A stretch of 64,000 nt of DNA, taken from assembly GCA_015067435.1 (NCBI GenBank), contig SVMM01000001.1:248001-312000 (forward strand), in the 5' to 3' direction. This stretch comes from Oscillospiraceae bacterium (GTDB lineage: Bacteria > Bacillota > Clostridia > Oscillospirales > Oscillospiraceae). The number at the start of each line of letters is the position of its first letter. Within the stretch, counting starts at the first letter, position 1. Positions 24,345 through 33,821 of this stretch are shown here, in pieces. The notes beneath the pieces are model-generated. The model was not told where the DNA came from. It saw nothing but the letters and a program-made list of their open reading frames with translations, and made no database searches. The translations under genes and the position numbers were made by a program.

Positions 24345-27300
24345 TTACGTGCCGCCGTTGCCAATCAGATTGGGTGCGGCGGTGCTTTCGCGAGTGGCGG
24401 TGACCCAGTCGCCGTTGACGTGGCTGAGAGTGCCGCTGTTGCTGTCGTTGGCGCTGTTATATGCACTGTACGAAGCTCCATAAAGCGTTCCAAAAATCGC
24501 AATGGAGTCGCCGACGCCGCCCATTCCGCCGCCGATGCCCGCGCCCTTGCCCTTGCCATTGGCGGTGACCTGCGTCTCGGTGGCGGTTTGGCTTTCGGTG
24601 ATTGTAATGTAGCCGCCGAAGCCGCCGCCCGTGCTGACGGATTCGCCGCCGCCGATGCCCGCGCCGTTGTTGCCGCCTGTGGCGGTTACCACGGCGCCGC
24701 TGATCGTGATGCGGTTGCTGCCGTCGCCGCCGTTGCCGCCGTAGCCGCCGCCGATGCCCGCGGCGCTTGCGCCGCCCGTGGCGGTCACCGTGCCGCCGGT
24801 GATCGTGATGCCCGTACCGTTGCCGCTGGTGCCGCCGCCGATGCCTGCGCCGTTGTAGCCGCCATAGGCATGGACCGTGCCGCCGCTGATCGTGATGCCG
24901 TTGCCGCTGCTGACGTCGCCGCCGCCGTTGCCGCCGTAGCCGCCGCCGACGCCCGCGGCGCTTAGGCCGCCATTGGCGGTCACCGTGCCGCCGCTGATCG
25001 TAATACTTGAGCCGGCCTTGTTGTAACCGCCGCCGATGCCCGCGCCGTTGTCGCCGCCCGTGGCGATTACCGTGCCGCCGCCGATGTTGATGCCTGTGCC
25101 GCTGCCGCTGGTGCCGCCGCCGATGCCCGCGCCGCCGGTGCTGCTGGAGTTGGTGGTGTTGCTGCCGCCCGTTGCCTTCACATACGCGCTGTTGCTGTTG
25201 CCGTTGGCGGTGTTGATGTTGATATCAGTACCGTTAGCGCCGTTGCCGCCGCCGATGCCCGCGGCATCTTTGCCGCCTGTGGCCTCCACGTGCGCGGTGC
25301 CGTAGATCGTGATGTTCGAACCGTTGCTGCCGTTGCCGCCGCCGATGCCCGCGCCGTTGTCGCCGCCCGTGGCGGTCAGGGAGCCGGTGCCCGTGATGAT
25401 TAACGGGGCGTTGGTGTCCTTTTGCAGACCCGCGCAATTGACTGCCGATTTCAGCGTATTCGTGCCCTGCAGGGTGATCGTGATGTTCGCGAGCTGGTTC
25501 GATCCGTCGTCGTCGAGCATAAGCGCCGCGTCCGTACCGGCGGAGGTGTCAATGTTCACGCCGTTGAGCGTGACGTTCACCGCATTCGAGCCGCCCGTCA
25601 CCACGATGCGGTCGGTGGTCGCCGCCGCCGTCGTGTTCTGAATCGTCAGCGCCGTGGTCACGTTGTTGACCGTCAGCACGTTGCCTGCGTAGGTGTAGTC
25701 CGTGACCGGCATGCCGCCCGTCACGGTGAACGGGCCCGTGTCGTATGTAAACTTCCCGTAAAGGGTGAAGCCTCCCTGCGTCGGATTTGCCGGCAGGGTG
25801 TCCGTGTTGAAATTCCACTCGGTTGAGTAATTGCTGTCCGTGTACCATGCGTCGAAGACATAGCCGGCTGCCGCCGCAGGGTCGGCGGGCTTCGTCACCT
25901 TGTCGCCCACGGCAACCGTCTGATCCGCCACTCTAGCGCCTTGGGCGGCGCCGATGCCCAAGGAAAATTCAACCGTCCACAGCGTCGAAGCATCGCGCAG
26001 CTCATAGTAACCGCCCGACGGGTAGTTGACGTAGCTGTTGGAAGCGGGGTAAACGACGTCGGCCTGCTTCGCGCGCACCGTCGCGCTGCCGATGGCGGGG
26101 ATCTGAGAGCCGTTCGCCATACGGATCGCATAGGCACTGCCGGTGCCCGACGAATCCTCGTTCGTGATCGTGCCGCCGCTGATGGTGACGTTGCCGGCGG
26201 GCACGCTCGACTGTATCGTCAACGCCGGGTTGGCCGAGTTTGCCTCGATCCTGCCGCCCGTCATGCTGAACGTAGGCGCGTTGTTTACCGTGGCATAACC
26301 CAGATTGACGCCGTTGTTCGCTTTGATCGTGGCGTTCTGCCCGACCGTCAGCGAGCCGCCGGGAATCTGCAACTCACCGCCGGTGGTCAGCGTGCCGCCC
26401 TTCGCGCCGAACGACGTGGCGCCGCTGCACTGCACGTCTCCGGCGACGGTCAGCGTGCCGCCGTCGATGGTCAGCGGGGCATAGTTCACCGTGAGTCCGC
26501 TGCTCGCCGTCATGGTGCCGTAGACCTGAATGCCGTTGGGGCCCGTGCCGTTCACGTTGACGTTGATCGGGTCGTTTGCCGAGCCGACCTCCAGCGTTCT
26601 GCCCGCCGGAACGGTCAGCACGGCGTCGAAGCCGTTCGGATGGCCGAGCGTATTTCCGCTGTTCGGCTCGGTGACGACCTTGACGGTTTGAACGGTGGCG
26701 TCCGCGAACGCCGCGTTGATGTCGCTGGCGTTGATCGGCATGGTCAGCGTGACCGTGCGCGTGGGCTGCACGGGCTGATTGCCGCCGCCGTTGTTTTCAT
26801 GATCCTCGCGCGAGGAGGTCTGCGTCGGCTTGCCTTCGTTTTCGACGTTGGAGGGCTGCTGCGCCTGCTCCTCGGCGACGGCGTTGAGCTTTTCCTCCGT
26901 CTCCGCCTGCTCCGCCTCCAGACGCGCCTCCGCCTGCTCCGCCGTCATCTCGGTCAGATCGAGCTGGCCGTCGGTCGCCTCGCTGATCGCCTCCAGCTTC
27001 TCCGGATTCTCCACCAGCTCCACGAGCACGTAGGCGGGGATGTCATCCGCCTCCAGAGACGCGGTCTCGGTGACAAGCTCGCCGTTTTCGCCGATGGCGA
27101 CGTCCACCTTCTCGCCCGAGTTGACCTCAACGGCGATGGATTTGCCGGTGACGGGGTCCGTCACCTCGGATTCCACCCTGCCCTTGAGCACGCAGATGCG
27201 GGTGGTGCCGTCCGGGTTGACGCCGATGATGCCGTCCGTGCCGCGGATGCCGGTCACGGTCGTCGTCGTGCGTATGTTGAGCGTCTCGTTGCTCGCGAGG

Positions 27301-27647
27301 GGCTTGTCAATGCCGAAGTACAGGCTGCCGGCGTTGACCAGCAGCTCCAGCTTCTTGCCGTTCTTGCGCACCTCAAGCTTGCCTGCCTCGTCCAGCTTCG
27401 CCGCCCGGTCGTCGTCCAGACTCAGGTAGGCGTAGCTCTTTTTCTCCGTCGAGACCTGCCAGCCGTTGTAGATGCGCATGTCGGCGCGGACGTTCTGCGC
27501 CTTGCCGCTGCCGTTCGTGACCTTGACCGTGCCCTCCGTCTTCTGCATACGGATCGTCTCGGCGGTCTCCGCCGCCATGACCGAGGTCGGAAGCAGCGAC
27601 AGCGCCATTGTCAGCGCCATTGCCAGTGCGAAAAGCCGTCTCCTCAT
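24345..27647 (-). CDS. Giant secreted FecR-domain / glycine-rich repeat surface protein
   Basis: The protein has 1,100 residues. A signal peptide (MRRRLFALAMALTMALSLLP) is followed by a FecR-like domain at about 25-185 (VRADMRIYNGWQVSTEKKSY, TTTTVTGIRGTDGIIGV), a Glu/Gln-rich helical stretch (about 215-275), beta-rich carbohydrate-binding-like repeats, one InlB/Flg_new module (YVFDAWYTDSNYSTEWNF), and nine glycine-rich units with the core GAGIGGG or variants (about 790-1090). There is no SLH, LPXTG or membrane anchor at the C-terminus, so attachment is unclear. The start is set by AAGGGAGAA 7 bases upstream. Confidence 0.88.
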   Translation of the reverse strand: MRRRLFALAMALTMALSLLPTSVMAAETAETIRMQKTEGTVKVTNGSGKAQNVRADMRIYNGWQVSTEKKSYAYLSLDDDRAAKLDEAGKLEVRKNGKKLELLVNAGSLYFGIDKPLASNETLNIRTTTTVTGIRGTDGIIGVNPDGTTRICVLKGRVESEVTDPVTGKSIAVEVNSGEKVDVAIGENGELVTETASLEADDIPAYVLVELVENPEKLEAISEATDGQLDLTEMTAEQAEARLEAEQAETEEKLNAVAEEQAQQPSNVENEGKPTQTSSREDHENNGGGNQPVQPTRTVTLTMPINASDINAAFADATVQTVKVVTEPNSGNTLGHPNGFDAVLTVPAGRTLEVGSANDPINVNVNGTGPNGIQVYGTMTASSGLTVNYAPLTIDGGTLTVAGDVQCSGATSFGAKGGTLTTGGELQIPGGSLTVGQNATIKANNGVNLGYATVNNAPTFSMTGGRIEANSANPALTIQSSVPAGNVTISGGTITNEDSSGTGSAYAIRMANGSQIPAIGSATVRAKQADVVYPASNSYVNYPSGGYYELRDASTLWTVEFSLGIGAAQGARVADQTVAVGDKVTKPADPAAAAGYVFDAWYTDSNYSTEWNFNTDTLPANPTQGGFTLYGKFTYDTGPFTVTGGMPVTDYTYAGNVLTVNNVTTALTIQNTTAAATTDRIVVTGGSNAVNVTLNGVNIDTSAGTDAALMLDDDGSNQLANITITLQGTNTLKSAVNCAGLQKDTNAPLIITGTGSLTATGGDNGAGIGGGNGSNGSNITIYGTAHVEATGGKDAAGIGGGNGANGTDININTANGNSNSAYVKATGGSNTTNSSSTGGAGIGGGTSGSGTGINIGGGTVIATGGDNGAGIGGGYNKAGSSITISGGTVTANGGLSAAGVGGGYGGNGGGDVSSGNGITISGGTVHAYGGYNGAGIGGGTSGNGTGITITGGTVTATGGASAAGIGGGYGGNGGDGSNRITISGAVVTATGGNNGAGIGGGESVSTGGGFGGYITITESQTATETQVTANGKGKGAGIGGGMGGVGDSIAIFGTLYGASYSAYNSANDSNSGTLSHVNGDWVTATRESTAAPNLIGNGGT
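24520..25400 (-). repeat. Glycine-rich coding repeats
   Basis: About nine diverged units of roughly 75-125 bases encode (A/G)G(I/V)GGG cores preceded by TGG(D/N/A)xxx and followed by ITISGGTV-like strands. The pattern suggests a stacked beta-helix or glycine-loop solenoid generated by internal duplication. Confidence 0.8.
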
Positions 27648-27703
27648 GTGCGTTCTCCCTTCTGCCGTTTTGCTGTGTGCGTTTGACATAATTCGCGAAA
27701 TCC

Positions 27704-27732
27704 ATCATACACCAGTCAAGCCCTGTGTGCAA
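27704..27732 (-). promoter_or_regulatory. Sigma-A promoter for the FecR/glycine-rich gene
   Basis: Minus strand: TTGCAC, 17-base spacer, TATGAT, 57 bases before the ATG. Confidence 0.7.
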
Positions 27733-27822
27733 CGCCCAATATCAACGGTCATTCAGCTGAAAAAAACACCACAATTTTGGGTATTGTGCACAAGAAGTTA
27801 GTGCCCCAATCAAAAGGCACGC

Positions 27823-27850
27823 TTGCATTTTTGGCGCGTGATGGTATACT
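27823..27850 (+). promoter_or_regulatory. Promoter for the Ig-like deacetylase gene
   Basis: TTGCAT, 16-base spacer, TATACT, 48 bases before the ATG. An inverted repeat CACAAT-N7-ATTGTG lies upstream at 27770-27788. Confidence 0.65.
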
Positions 27851-27897
27851 CGTAGCGGCGGAGAAAGCGCGCAAAAGGGCGGAGAGAAGGCGATTGG

Positions 27898-29181
27898 ATG
27901 CATATCGGAATAAAAATTGCGGCGGCGCTTTTGGCGACGGTCTGCGTGCAGGCGGGCGCCGCCTTCGACAGCCCCCGCATCGAATTCGACCGCGAGAGCT
28001 ACGACGAGCTCACCGTCGAGTACGGCGAGCCGCTCCCCGCTCATGAGATCGCCGCCGTATGCCGCGGCAGGCTGCTGCACCGCGGCGGCGTCCCGCTGGA
28101 TGTGACGGTCGAGCAGCCGGACGTCGGCGCGCCGGGCGTGTATGAAGTGCGCTATACCGCCGCGTACGGGAAGCTGACCGCCGGGGGCGCCTATCCCCTG
28201 CGCGTCGTGGACACCACGCCGCCGGAGCTGACGGTCGACGAGGACACGCTGACCGCCTCCGCCCGCGACCGCGCGGACGGCGACCTGACGGACCGCGTCG
28301 TCGTGACCGATCAGGGGGAGAAGATCGTCTTCTCCGTGACCGACAGCAGCGGCAACCGCGCCGAGAAGACCGTGCTGCGCGACCTGACGCCGCCGGTGCT
28401 GACGCTCGGAGACGGCCTGCTGGACTTCACCTGCGTCGACGCGAAGGACGGCGACCTGTACGACCGGGTGCGCCTCCGTGAGTCCGGCGGCGTCCTGTAC
28501 TACGAGGCCGCCGACCGGCAGGGGAACGTCGCGACCGCCGAAAAGAAGATCGCCGGCAGCGGCCATGTCGCCTATCTGACCTTTGACGACGGCCCGGGGC
28601 CGTACACGGCGGGGCTGCTGGACACGCTGGCGCGGTACGACGTCAAGGCGACGTTTTTCGTCGTGGGACGCTCGGAATATCTGGACCTCCTGCCCCGCAT
28701 GAAGGCGGAGGGGCACAGCATCGCCGCCCACACCTACTCCCACGACTACGCCAGAGTCTACGCGTCCGTTGACAGCTATTTCGACGACCTCGACCGCGTG
28801 CAGCAGAAGATCGAGGAGCAGGTGGGCGAGCGCACGGCGCTGGTGCGCTTCCCCGGCGGCAGCTCGAACACGGTGAGCCGCCAGTACACGCCCGGCATCA
28901 TGACGCAGCTCTCGCGCATGCTGGGCGAGCGGGGGCTGGTGTACTTCGACTGGAACGTCTCCGGCGCCGACACCAGCAACATCGCCACCACCGAGAGCGT
29001 GGCGGGCAACATCAAAAACGGCATCTGGGGGCACGACGTCTCCGTCGTCCTGCAGCATGACGTCAAGGATTTCAGCGTCGCCGCGGTGGAGGAGATCCTG
29101 CGCTGGGGGAAGGAAAACGGCGTCGTCTTCCTGCCGCTCACGCCGGAGTCCTCCACGGCGCACCACCGCATCGGAAACTGA
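27898..29181 (+). CDS. Secreted polysaccharide deacetylase with N-terminal Ig-like domains
   Basis: The protein has 427 residues. A signal peptide (IKIAAALLATVCVQAGAAF) is followed by two bacterial Ig/HYR-like domains (about 25-110 and 112-215: VRYTAAYGKLTAGGAYPLRV, DGDLTDRVVVTDQG), then a complete NodB domain from about 221. The NodB domain carries YLTFDDGPGPYT (catalytic Asp and metal Asp), AHTYSHDY (metal His pair), RFPGGSSN and a late LQHDVKD. It likely deacetylates peptidoglycan N-acetylglucosamine at the surface, giving lysozyme resistance. It is the first of two deacetylase genes in tandem. Confidence 0.92.
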   Translation: MHIGIKIAAALLATVCVQAGAAFDSPRIEFDRESYDELTVEYGEPLPAHEIAAVCRGRLLHRGGVPLDVTVEQPDVGAPGVYEVRYTAAYGKLTAGGAYPLRVVDTTPPELTVDEDTLTASARDRADGDLTDRVVVTDQGEKIVFSVTDSSGNRAEKTVLRDLTPPVLTLGDGLLDFTCVDAKDGDLYDRVRLRESGGVLYYEAADRQGNVATAEKKIAGSGHVAYLTFDDGPGPYTAGLLDTLARYDVKATFFVVGRSEYLDLLPRMKAEGHSIAAHTYSHDYARVYASVDSYFDDLDRVQQKIEEQVGERTALVRFPGGSSNTVSRQYTPGIMTQLSRMLGERGLVYFDWNVSGADTSNIATTESVAGNIKNGIWGHDVSVVLQHDVKDFSVAAVEEILRWGKENGVVFLPLTPESSTAHHRIGN

Positions 29182-29216
29182 TCCGCGCGAAAACCGCGCC
29201 GCGCGACATCCATTTC

Positions 29217-29245
29217 TTGCACTTTTTCGCGCGGAGGTATAGAAT
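29217..29245 (+). promoter_or_regulatory. Sigma-A promoter for the deacetylase-SLH gene
   Basis: TTGCAC, 17-base spacer, TAGAAT, about 55 bases before the ATG. Confidence 0.6.
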
Positions 29246-29300
29246 AACCGCGGCCGGGCGGACAAGCCCGCCGGTTGAGACACTAAAGGAGCTGATGAAC

Positions 29301-31022
29301 ATGCGGAAAAACACACTTCGCGCGCTCTGCGCCGTGCTTGCGCTCGCGCTGCTGCTGACGGCTGCGCCGCCCACCCGCGCCCGCGCGGCGGCCGACTCGC
29401 CGAAGCTGATCGCGTTCACCTTTGACGACGGCCCCTCCGCGCAGACCTCGCGCCTGCTGGACGCGCTGGAGCAGCGCGGCGTCCCCGCCACCTTCTTCAT
29501 GAACGGGCGGAACGGGAACAACGGCGTCACCACGCATAGCGACCTGATCCCGCGCATGATCGCGCTGGGCTGCGAGCCGGCGAACCACACGAACAGCCAC
29601 GCGCAGCTCTCCAAGCTCAGCGGCGAGCAGATCCGCAGCGAGGTTTCCGCCGTGGAGTCCTATCTGTACCGCGCGGCGGGCACGGAGTACATCGAGCTTG
29701 TGCGCACGCCCTACGGCGAACGCAGCTCGACCATCCAGCAGAACGTCAACCGCCCGATCATCCTGTGGAGCGTCGATCCGGAGGACTGGCGCTACCGCAA
29801 CGCCGACACCGTGTACAACAACATCATGAACCACGCCTATGACGGCGCGATCGTGCTGCTGCACGACCTCTATCCCACGAGCGTGGACGGCGGCATCCGC
29901 GCCATCGACGCGCTGCGCGCGAAGGGCTACGAGCTCGTCACCGTCTCGGAGCTGTTCCGCCGCCGCGGGATCGAGCTGCAAAACGGGCAGGTCTACACCG
30001 GCGCGTCCAACAAGGGCGTCACGCTGCCCGCCTACGGCGCGCCGGAGATCGCGACCGCGCCCGACCCCGCCTCCGGCGGCATGCTCGTCACGCTGAGCAC
30101 GCAGGAGAGCGGCCTGACGCTGCACTATACGACGGACGGCTCCGTGCCGACCGTGACCAGCCCCGTGTACGACGGGCCGTTCGCCATCGGGCAGGACGCC
30201 ACGGTGCGCGCGGTCGGCTATGACCGGTTCCTGACGCGCACGCCCGCCGCGGAGCAGGCGGTCACGGTGCGCACGGCGCCGCTGAAGATCGAAAGCTGGC
30301 AGGACGGCATGCTCACGCTGTCCTGCTCGACGCCGGGCGCGACGATCCGCTACACGACGGACGGCAGCGACCCGCTCGCCGGCGGAACGGTCTACACCGC
30401 GCCCTTTGCGCCCGCCGCGGTGACGAAGGCGGTCGCCTCCGTGGGCGACGGGCTGGAGAGCGAGGTGCTGGAGATCGTCAAGACGGAGAGCGGCGCGCTC
30501 TTCTGCGACATCCCCGCCTCCGCGAACTATCTCCCCGCCGTGAGCGACGTGGTCGCGCTCGGCTTCATGAACGGCGTCGGCAGCTACCGCTTCGCGCCGG
30601 AGGGCACGACGACCCGCGCCGCGCTGGTGACGGTGCTGCACCGCCTCGCCGGCGAGCCGGCGGCGGCGCAGGCGGCGTTTGACGACGTCGCCGCGGACGC
30701 GTGGTACGCGAACGCCGTCGGCTGGGCTGCCTCCAAGGAGATCGTCTACGGCGTCTCCGAGACGCGTTTTGCGCCGGACGACACGCTGACGCGGGAGCAG
30801 GCGGCGGCGCTGCTGTACCGCTACGCCCTGTTTGCCCGCCTGCCGGCCAGCACGGAGTTCGTCGAGGTCGAGGGCGCGTCTCCCTGGGCCGCCGCCGCGC
30901 TGTCGTGGTGCGTCATCAACGGCATCCCCTGCGGCGGCACGCCGACGGAGCCGATGACGCGCGCCGAATGCGCCGCGATGCTCAGCGCCTTCCACACCCA
31001 GCTTGTTCGGAATCAGGGCTGA
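29301..31022 (+). CDS. SLH-anchored polysaccharide deacetylase with chitobiase-like domains
   Basis: The protein has 573 residues. After a signal peptide comes NodB (about 28-215: FTFDDGPSAQT, NHTNSHAQLS, RTPYGERSS, VLLHDLYPT). Two chitobiase C-terminal-type Ig modules follow (LHYTTDGSVPTVTSPVYDG and IRYTTDGSDP), then three SLH modules at the C-terminus (FCDIPASANYLPAVSDVVAL, AFDDVAADAWYANAVGWA, VEGASPWAAAALSWCVI). It is a wall-anchored glycan deacetylase. The ATG at 29301 is 9 bases after AGGAG, and an ATG two codons upstream is too close to it. Confidence 0.93.
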   Translation: MRKNTLRALCAVLALALLLTAAPPTRARAAADSPKLIAFTFDDGPSAQTSRLLDALEQRGVPATFFMNGRNGNNGVTTHSDLIPRMIALGCEPANHTNSHAQLSKLSGEQIRSEVSAVESYLYRAAGTEYIELVRTPYGERSSTIQQNVNRPIILWSVDPEDWRYRNADTVYNNIMNHAYDGAIVLLHDLYPTSVDGGIRAIDALRAKGYELVTVSELFRRRGIELQNGQVYTGASNKGVTLPAYGAPEIATAPDPASGGMLVTLSTQESGLTLHYTTDGSVPTVTSPVYDGPFAIGQDATVRAVGYDRFLTRTPAAEQAVTVRTAPLKIESWQDGMLTLSCSTPGATIRYTTDGSDPLAGGTVYTAPFAPAAVTKAVASVGDGLESEVLEIVKTESGALFCDIPASANYLPAVSDVVALGFMNGVGSYRFAPEGTTTRAALVTVLHRLAGEPAAAQAAFDDVAADAWYANAVGWAASKEIVYGVSETRFAPDDTLTREQAAALLYRYALFARLPASTEFVEVEGASPWAAAALSWCVINGIPCGGTPTEPMTRAECAAMLSAFHTQLVRNQG

Positions 31023-31044
31023 TTCCGGCGATCCGGCATCACGA

Positions 31045-31096
31045 TAAAAAAACAGTGGGTATTGTCTCCTTTTGACAATACCCACTGTAATTTTTT
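31045..31096. terminator. Bidirectional terminator
   Basis: A 15-bp perfect stem starting ACAGTGGGTATTGTC (31052-31066) with its complement at 31074-31088, flanked by A runs left and T runs right. It lies between the convergent deacetylase and polyprenyl synthase genes. Confidence 0.92.
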
Positions 31097-31120
31097 GCGC
31101 ACATCCGCCTGCCGGACGCT

Positions 31121-32104
31121 TCACGGCGCGAGCTGGCGCACGAACATCCGCAGCGCGGAGACGTAAACGCTCGGCGAGAGGCTGTCCAGCAGCTCCCGCG
31201 CCCTGTCCGCGAGCCTGTCCGCCGCGGCGCGCGCGCCGTCGAGCCCGCCCGACGCCTCGACGAGGCGCCGTACCTGCGCAAGCTCCGGCGGCGAGAGCGC
31301 CTGACGCTTCGCCGCGAAGCCGCGCAGCGCCTCGCCGTGCTCCGCGCTCCGGAAGGCGCAGATCGCGGGCAGCGTGTAGATGCCGTTGATGAAATCCTCG
31401 CCGGAGGGCTTTCCGAGCTTCCGCCCGTCCATTGACCAGTCCAGAACGTCGTCCCGGATCTGGAACATGACGCCCACCGTCTCGCCGAACGCCCGCATGG
31501 TGTCCTGCGTCCGCTCCGAATGTCCGGAGATGCGGGACGAGATCTCGCAGGCGAAGGAGAACACGGCGGCGGTCTTGCCGGTGACGGCGCGGAGGTACGT
31601 CTCCTCCGTGATCTCCGTGTTCCAGCGGTTCTCGTCCTGAAGCATCTCGCCGTCGCACACGAGCTGCGTCACCGTCATCAGATCCCGCGCGACGTCGGTA
31701 TACCCGCGGTCGCAGAGGCAGGCGTACGCCGTCGCGACCAGATGGTTCCCCGCGCACAGGGCGACGGGCGCCCCGTAGCGCGCCTGCACGCTGGGCTTCC
31801 CGCGCCGCGTGTCCGCGCCGTCGATGATGTCGTCCAGCAGGAGCGAGGCGGTGTGCAGCAGCTCGCCCGCGGCGGCGCTCCACAGCAGCTTGTCGCGCTG
31901 CTGCCCGTCGTAGTCCTCCGCCGCCATGAGGATCATCAGCGGGCGGAGCATCTTGCCGGAATTCTCCGCGCACTCCAGCAGGAGCGTGCGCAGCGTGTCG
32001 TGCGCCGGCACGTCCTCGACCGCCTCGCGGATGCGCGCGCGAATGCCGTCGAAATCGGTCTTTTTCCACGTGAATATGTCCTGTACGGTACGGATGTCCG
32101 CCAT
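31121..32104 (-). CDS. trans-Polyprenyl diphosphate synthase (heptaprenyl/octaprenyl type)
   Basis: The protein has 327 residues. It has the first Asp-rich motif in LLLDDIIDGADTRRG (about 88), the second in RDDVLDW (about 217), and GKMLRP for isopentenyl-PP binding. Chain elongation builds the menaquinone side chain, consistent with the menA gene just upstream (20-base gap, same strand). FARM-region residues favour a long product, but exact length cannot be read. AAGGGGG precedes the ATG. Transcription is from upstream of menA. Confidence 0.93.
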   Translation of the reverse strand: MADIRTVQDIFTWKKTDFDGIRARIREAVEDVPAHDTLRTLLLECAENSGKMLRPLMILMAAEDYDGQQRDKLLWSAAAGELLHTASLLLDDIIDGADTRRGKPSVQARYGAPVALCAGNHLVATAYACLCDRGYTDVARDLMTVTQLVCDGEMLQDENRWNTEITEETYLRAVTGKTAAVFSFACEISSRISGHSERTQDTMRAFGETVGVMFQIRDDVLDWSMDGRKLGKPSGEDFINGIYTLPAICAFRSAEHGEALRGFAAKRQALSPPELAQVRRLVEASGGLDGARAAADRLADRARELLDSLSPSVYVSALRMFVRQLAP

Positions 32105-32124
32105 AGCTTACCCCCTTCTCCGGC

Positions 32125-33048
32125 CTAGCCGACGATCATGGCAAAGCTGTACGCGAGCCCCACGAGCGAGACGAGCGTCGTCGCGCCGGTCATGACCTCG
32201 CCGCGCTCCTCCGGGCCGAGCTGCCGCCGGTACTGCCGCGCCACCAGATGCGCGAAGGCGAGCGAGGCGATGCAGTAGACGAGCGCGGCACTCCACCGCC
32301 GCTGCGCCGAGAGCACGAGGGCGGGGCTTGCGACCCAGAGAAGCAGACAGAAGCGGTAGAGCGCGTCCGTCCGCCGCTGCCCGATCAGGCAGGCGAGCGT
32401 TTTCCGTCCGGCGGGCAGGTCGCGCGCGATGTCGCAGCCGTTGTTGGAGAACATGTTGACCGCCATGCCCAGAATCGGGGGGATCGCCTCGAAGAGCACG
32501 AAAAAGTCCAGCACGCGCGTCTGCATGTATACGCCCGCGAGCGGGATCAGCCCGCCCATGACGAAGCCGCAGCACAGCTCGCCCAGCGGGAGATAGCAGA
32601 TCGGCGCGGGGCCGAAGGCATAGCACACCAGCACCACGCCCCCGATCGCGCCGATCACCAGCGGCACGACGCCCAGCCGGTACACGACGTACCCGGCGGG
32701 GAGCAGGGCGGCGAGCAGGAACGAGACGCCGGACGCGAGGGCGGCCTTCGGCGACATGCCGTAGACGATGACCGCGTCCTGCGCGTCGGGGGAGTTGTCG
32801 AGCGTATCGGTCCCCTTCACGAAGTCCGCGTAATCGTCAAAGGCGTTGACGGCGGACTGCATCAGCAGCACGATGACAAAGAGGCACACCGTCATCACCG
32901 GATCGAGATGCGCCTGCCTGTGCCGGCTGATCGCGAGCGACACCAGCGCGGGCGTTACGGAGCCCGTCCACGTCTGCGGCGCGGCAAGATTGAGAACGTC
33001 AAGCCATCCCGCTCTCCCGCGCCCGTCTTTTCCGCCGATCCCCCGCAT
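32125..33048 (-). CDS. menA: UbiA-family prenyltransferase, MenA-like
   Basis: The protein has 307 residues and about nine membrane spans. The first Asp motif NAFDDYADFVKGTDT (near residue 69) and the second NNGCDIARDLPAGRKTLA (near 201) bind the prenyl diphosphate through Mg. The set matches MenA, which attaches the polyprenyl chain to 1,4-dihydroxy-2-naphthoate in menaquinone synthesis. Pairing with a polyprenyl synthase supports this. No other men genes are in the window. GGAGGTCGTTGT before the ATG fixes the start. Confidence 0.9.
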   Translation of the reverse strand: MRGIGGKDGRGRAGWLDVLNLAAPQTWTGSVTPALVSLAISRHRQAHLDPVMTVCLFVIVLLMQSAVNAFDDYADFVKGTDTLDNSPDAQDAVIVYGMSPKAALASGVSFLLAALLPAGYVVYRLGVVPLVIGAIGGVVLVCYAFGPAPICYLPLGELCCGFVMGGLIPLAGVYMQTRVLDFFVLFEAIPPILGMAVNMFSNNGCDIARDLPAGRKTLACLIGQRRTDALYRFCLLLWVASPALVLSAQRRWSAALVYCIASLAFAHLVARQYRRQLGPEERGEVMTGATTLVSLVGLAYSFAMIVG

Positions 33049-33181
33049 ACAACGACCTCCGCTCCGGCGTCCGCCGATTCTTCGGGCACCATCGTACTAC
33101 AAAAACGGCGCTTTATCAAGCCGATTTGCTTGAACCGCCGCGCAAAGCGGATTATAACGCCAAAAAACGGAACGTGCAAAA

Positions 33182-33228
33182 AAACCGCCCCGCCCGCGAC
33201 CGAAGCAGGGACGCGGGCGGGGCGGTTT
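33182..33228 (-). terminator. Terminator of the SGNH hydrolase gene
   Basis: A perfect 17-bp GC stem (AAACCGCCCCGCCCGCG and complement) with a 13-base loop, followed on the minus strand by seven T. The next 120 bases to menA contain nothing else I can identify. Confidence 0.9.
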
Positions 33229-33242
33229 CGTCGATGATGCGG

Positions 33243-33806
33243 TTAAAACACGATGGCCGCGAGCCCCTTGGCAAACGCCTCGTGCCCCTCGGGCGAGAAG
33301 TGGACGCCGTCGAAGGTCAGCGAGACGCCCCATCCCCCCGCGTCGGCAAAGGTGACGCCGAGCTTTTCGGCAAGCGCGCGGTACAGGCCGCCGAGCCGCG
33401 CGGACGCGTCCAAAAGAGCGCTCTCCGCCACCCACTCGCCGGACTGCATCGGCGGGGGCGCGATCAGGACGACGCGGGCGCCTTCGGCGTTCTCCGCGAT
33501 GCAGCGGAGCAGCGGCTCCATGCGCGCGGCGGTCTCCTCGGGCGTCGCGCCGCCGAGCAGGTCGTTGCTGCCGAGCATGACCGTGACGACATCGAACGCC
33601 TCGCCGCGGCGGAGCGTGTCCGCGAGGACGGGGAGCTGCGCCTCGTTCGGGATGGAGAGGCCGTTCTGCCCCATGTTGCAGACCTCCGCGCCCATGCCCT
33701 GCAAACGCCCCGTCCAGCGGACGCCGGCGGGATAGCGGGAGCCGAGGAAGTCGCGCGGGTCGAACCCGAAGGTGTTGGAGTCGCCCAGACACAGGATGCG
33801 CTTCAT
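33243..33806 (-). CDS. Cytoplasmic SGNH/GDSL hydrolase
   Basis: The protein has 187 residues, a compact SGNH esterase. Block I is LCLGDSNTFG (Ser nucleophile), block II is NMGQNGLS, block III is LGSNDLLGG, and block V is DGVHFSPEGH (Asp-His). It has no signal peptide. It resembles the arylesterase/acyl-esterase branch that starts MKRILCLGDSNTFG. The substrate is unknown. It lies 15 bases downstream of the SLH/beta-helix gene on the same strand, so the two are probably one transcript. Confidence 0.9.
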   Translation of the reverse strand: MKRILCLGDSNTFGFDPRDFLGSRYPAGVRWTGRLQGMGAEVCNMGQNGLSIPNEAQLPVLADTLRRGEAFDVVTVMLGSNDLLGGATPEETAARMEPLLRCIAENAEGARVVLIAPPPMQSGEWVAESALLDASARLGGLYRALAEKLGVTFADAGGWGVSLTFDGVHFSPEGHEAFAKGLAAIVF

Positions 33807-33821
33807 CGCTTCACGCCTCCG

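Noticed and set aside
24520..25400. CRISPR-like array suggested by regular GC repeats
   Set aside because: The repeats are diverged, in frame, and encode glycine-rich protein units; no constant repeat/unique spacer pattern exists.
29283..32069. A 928-codon minus-strand opening
   Set aside because: It overlaps the deacetylase-SLH gene in antisense and a polyprenyl synthase gene in another frame; the product is low-complexity and matches no family.
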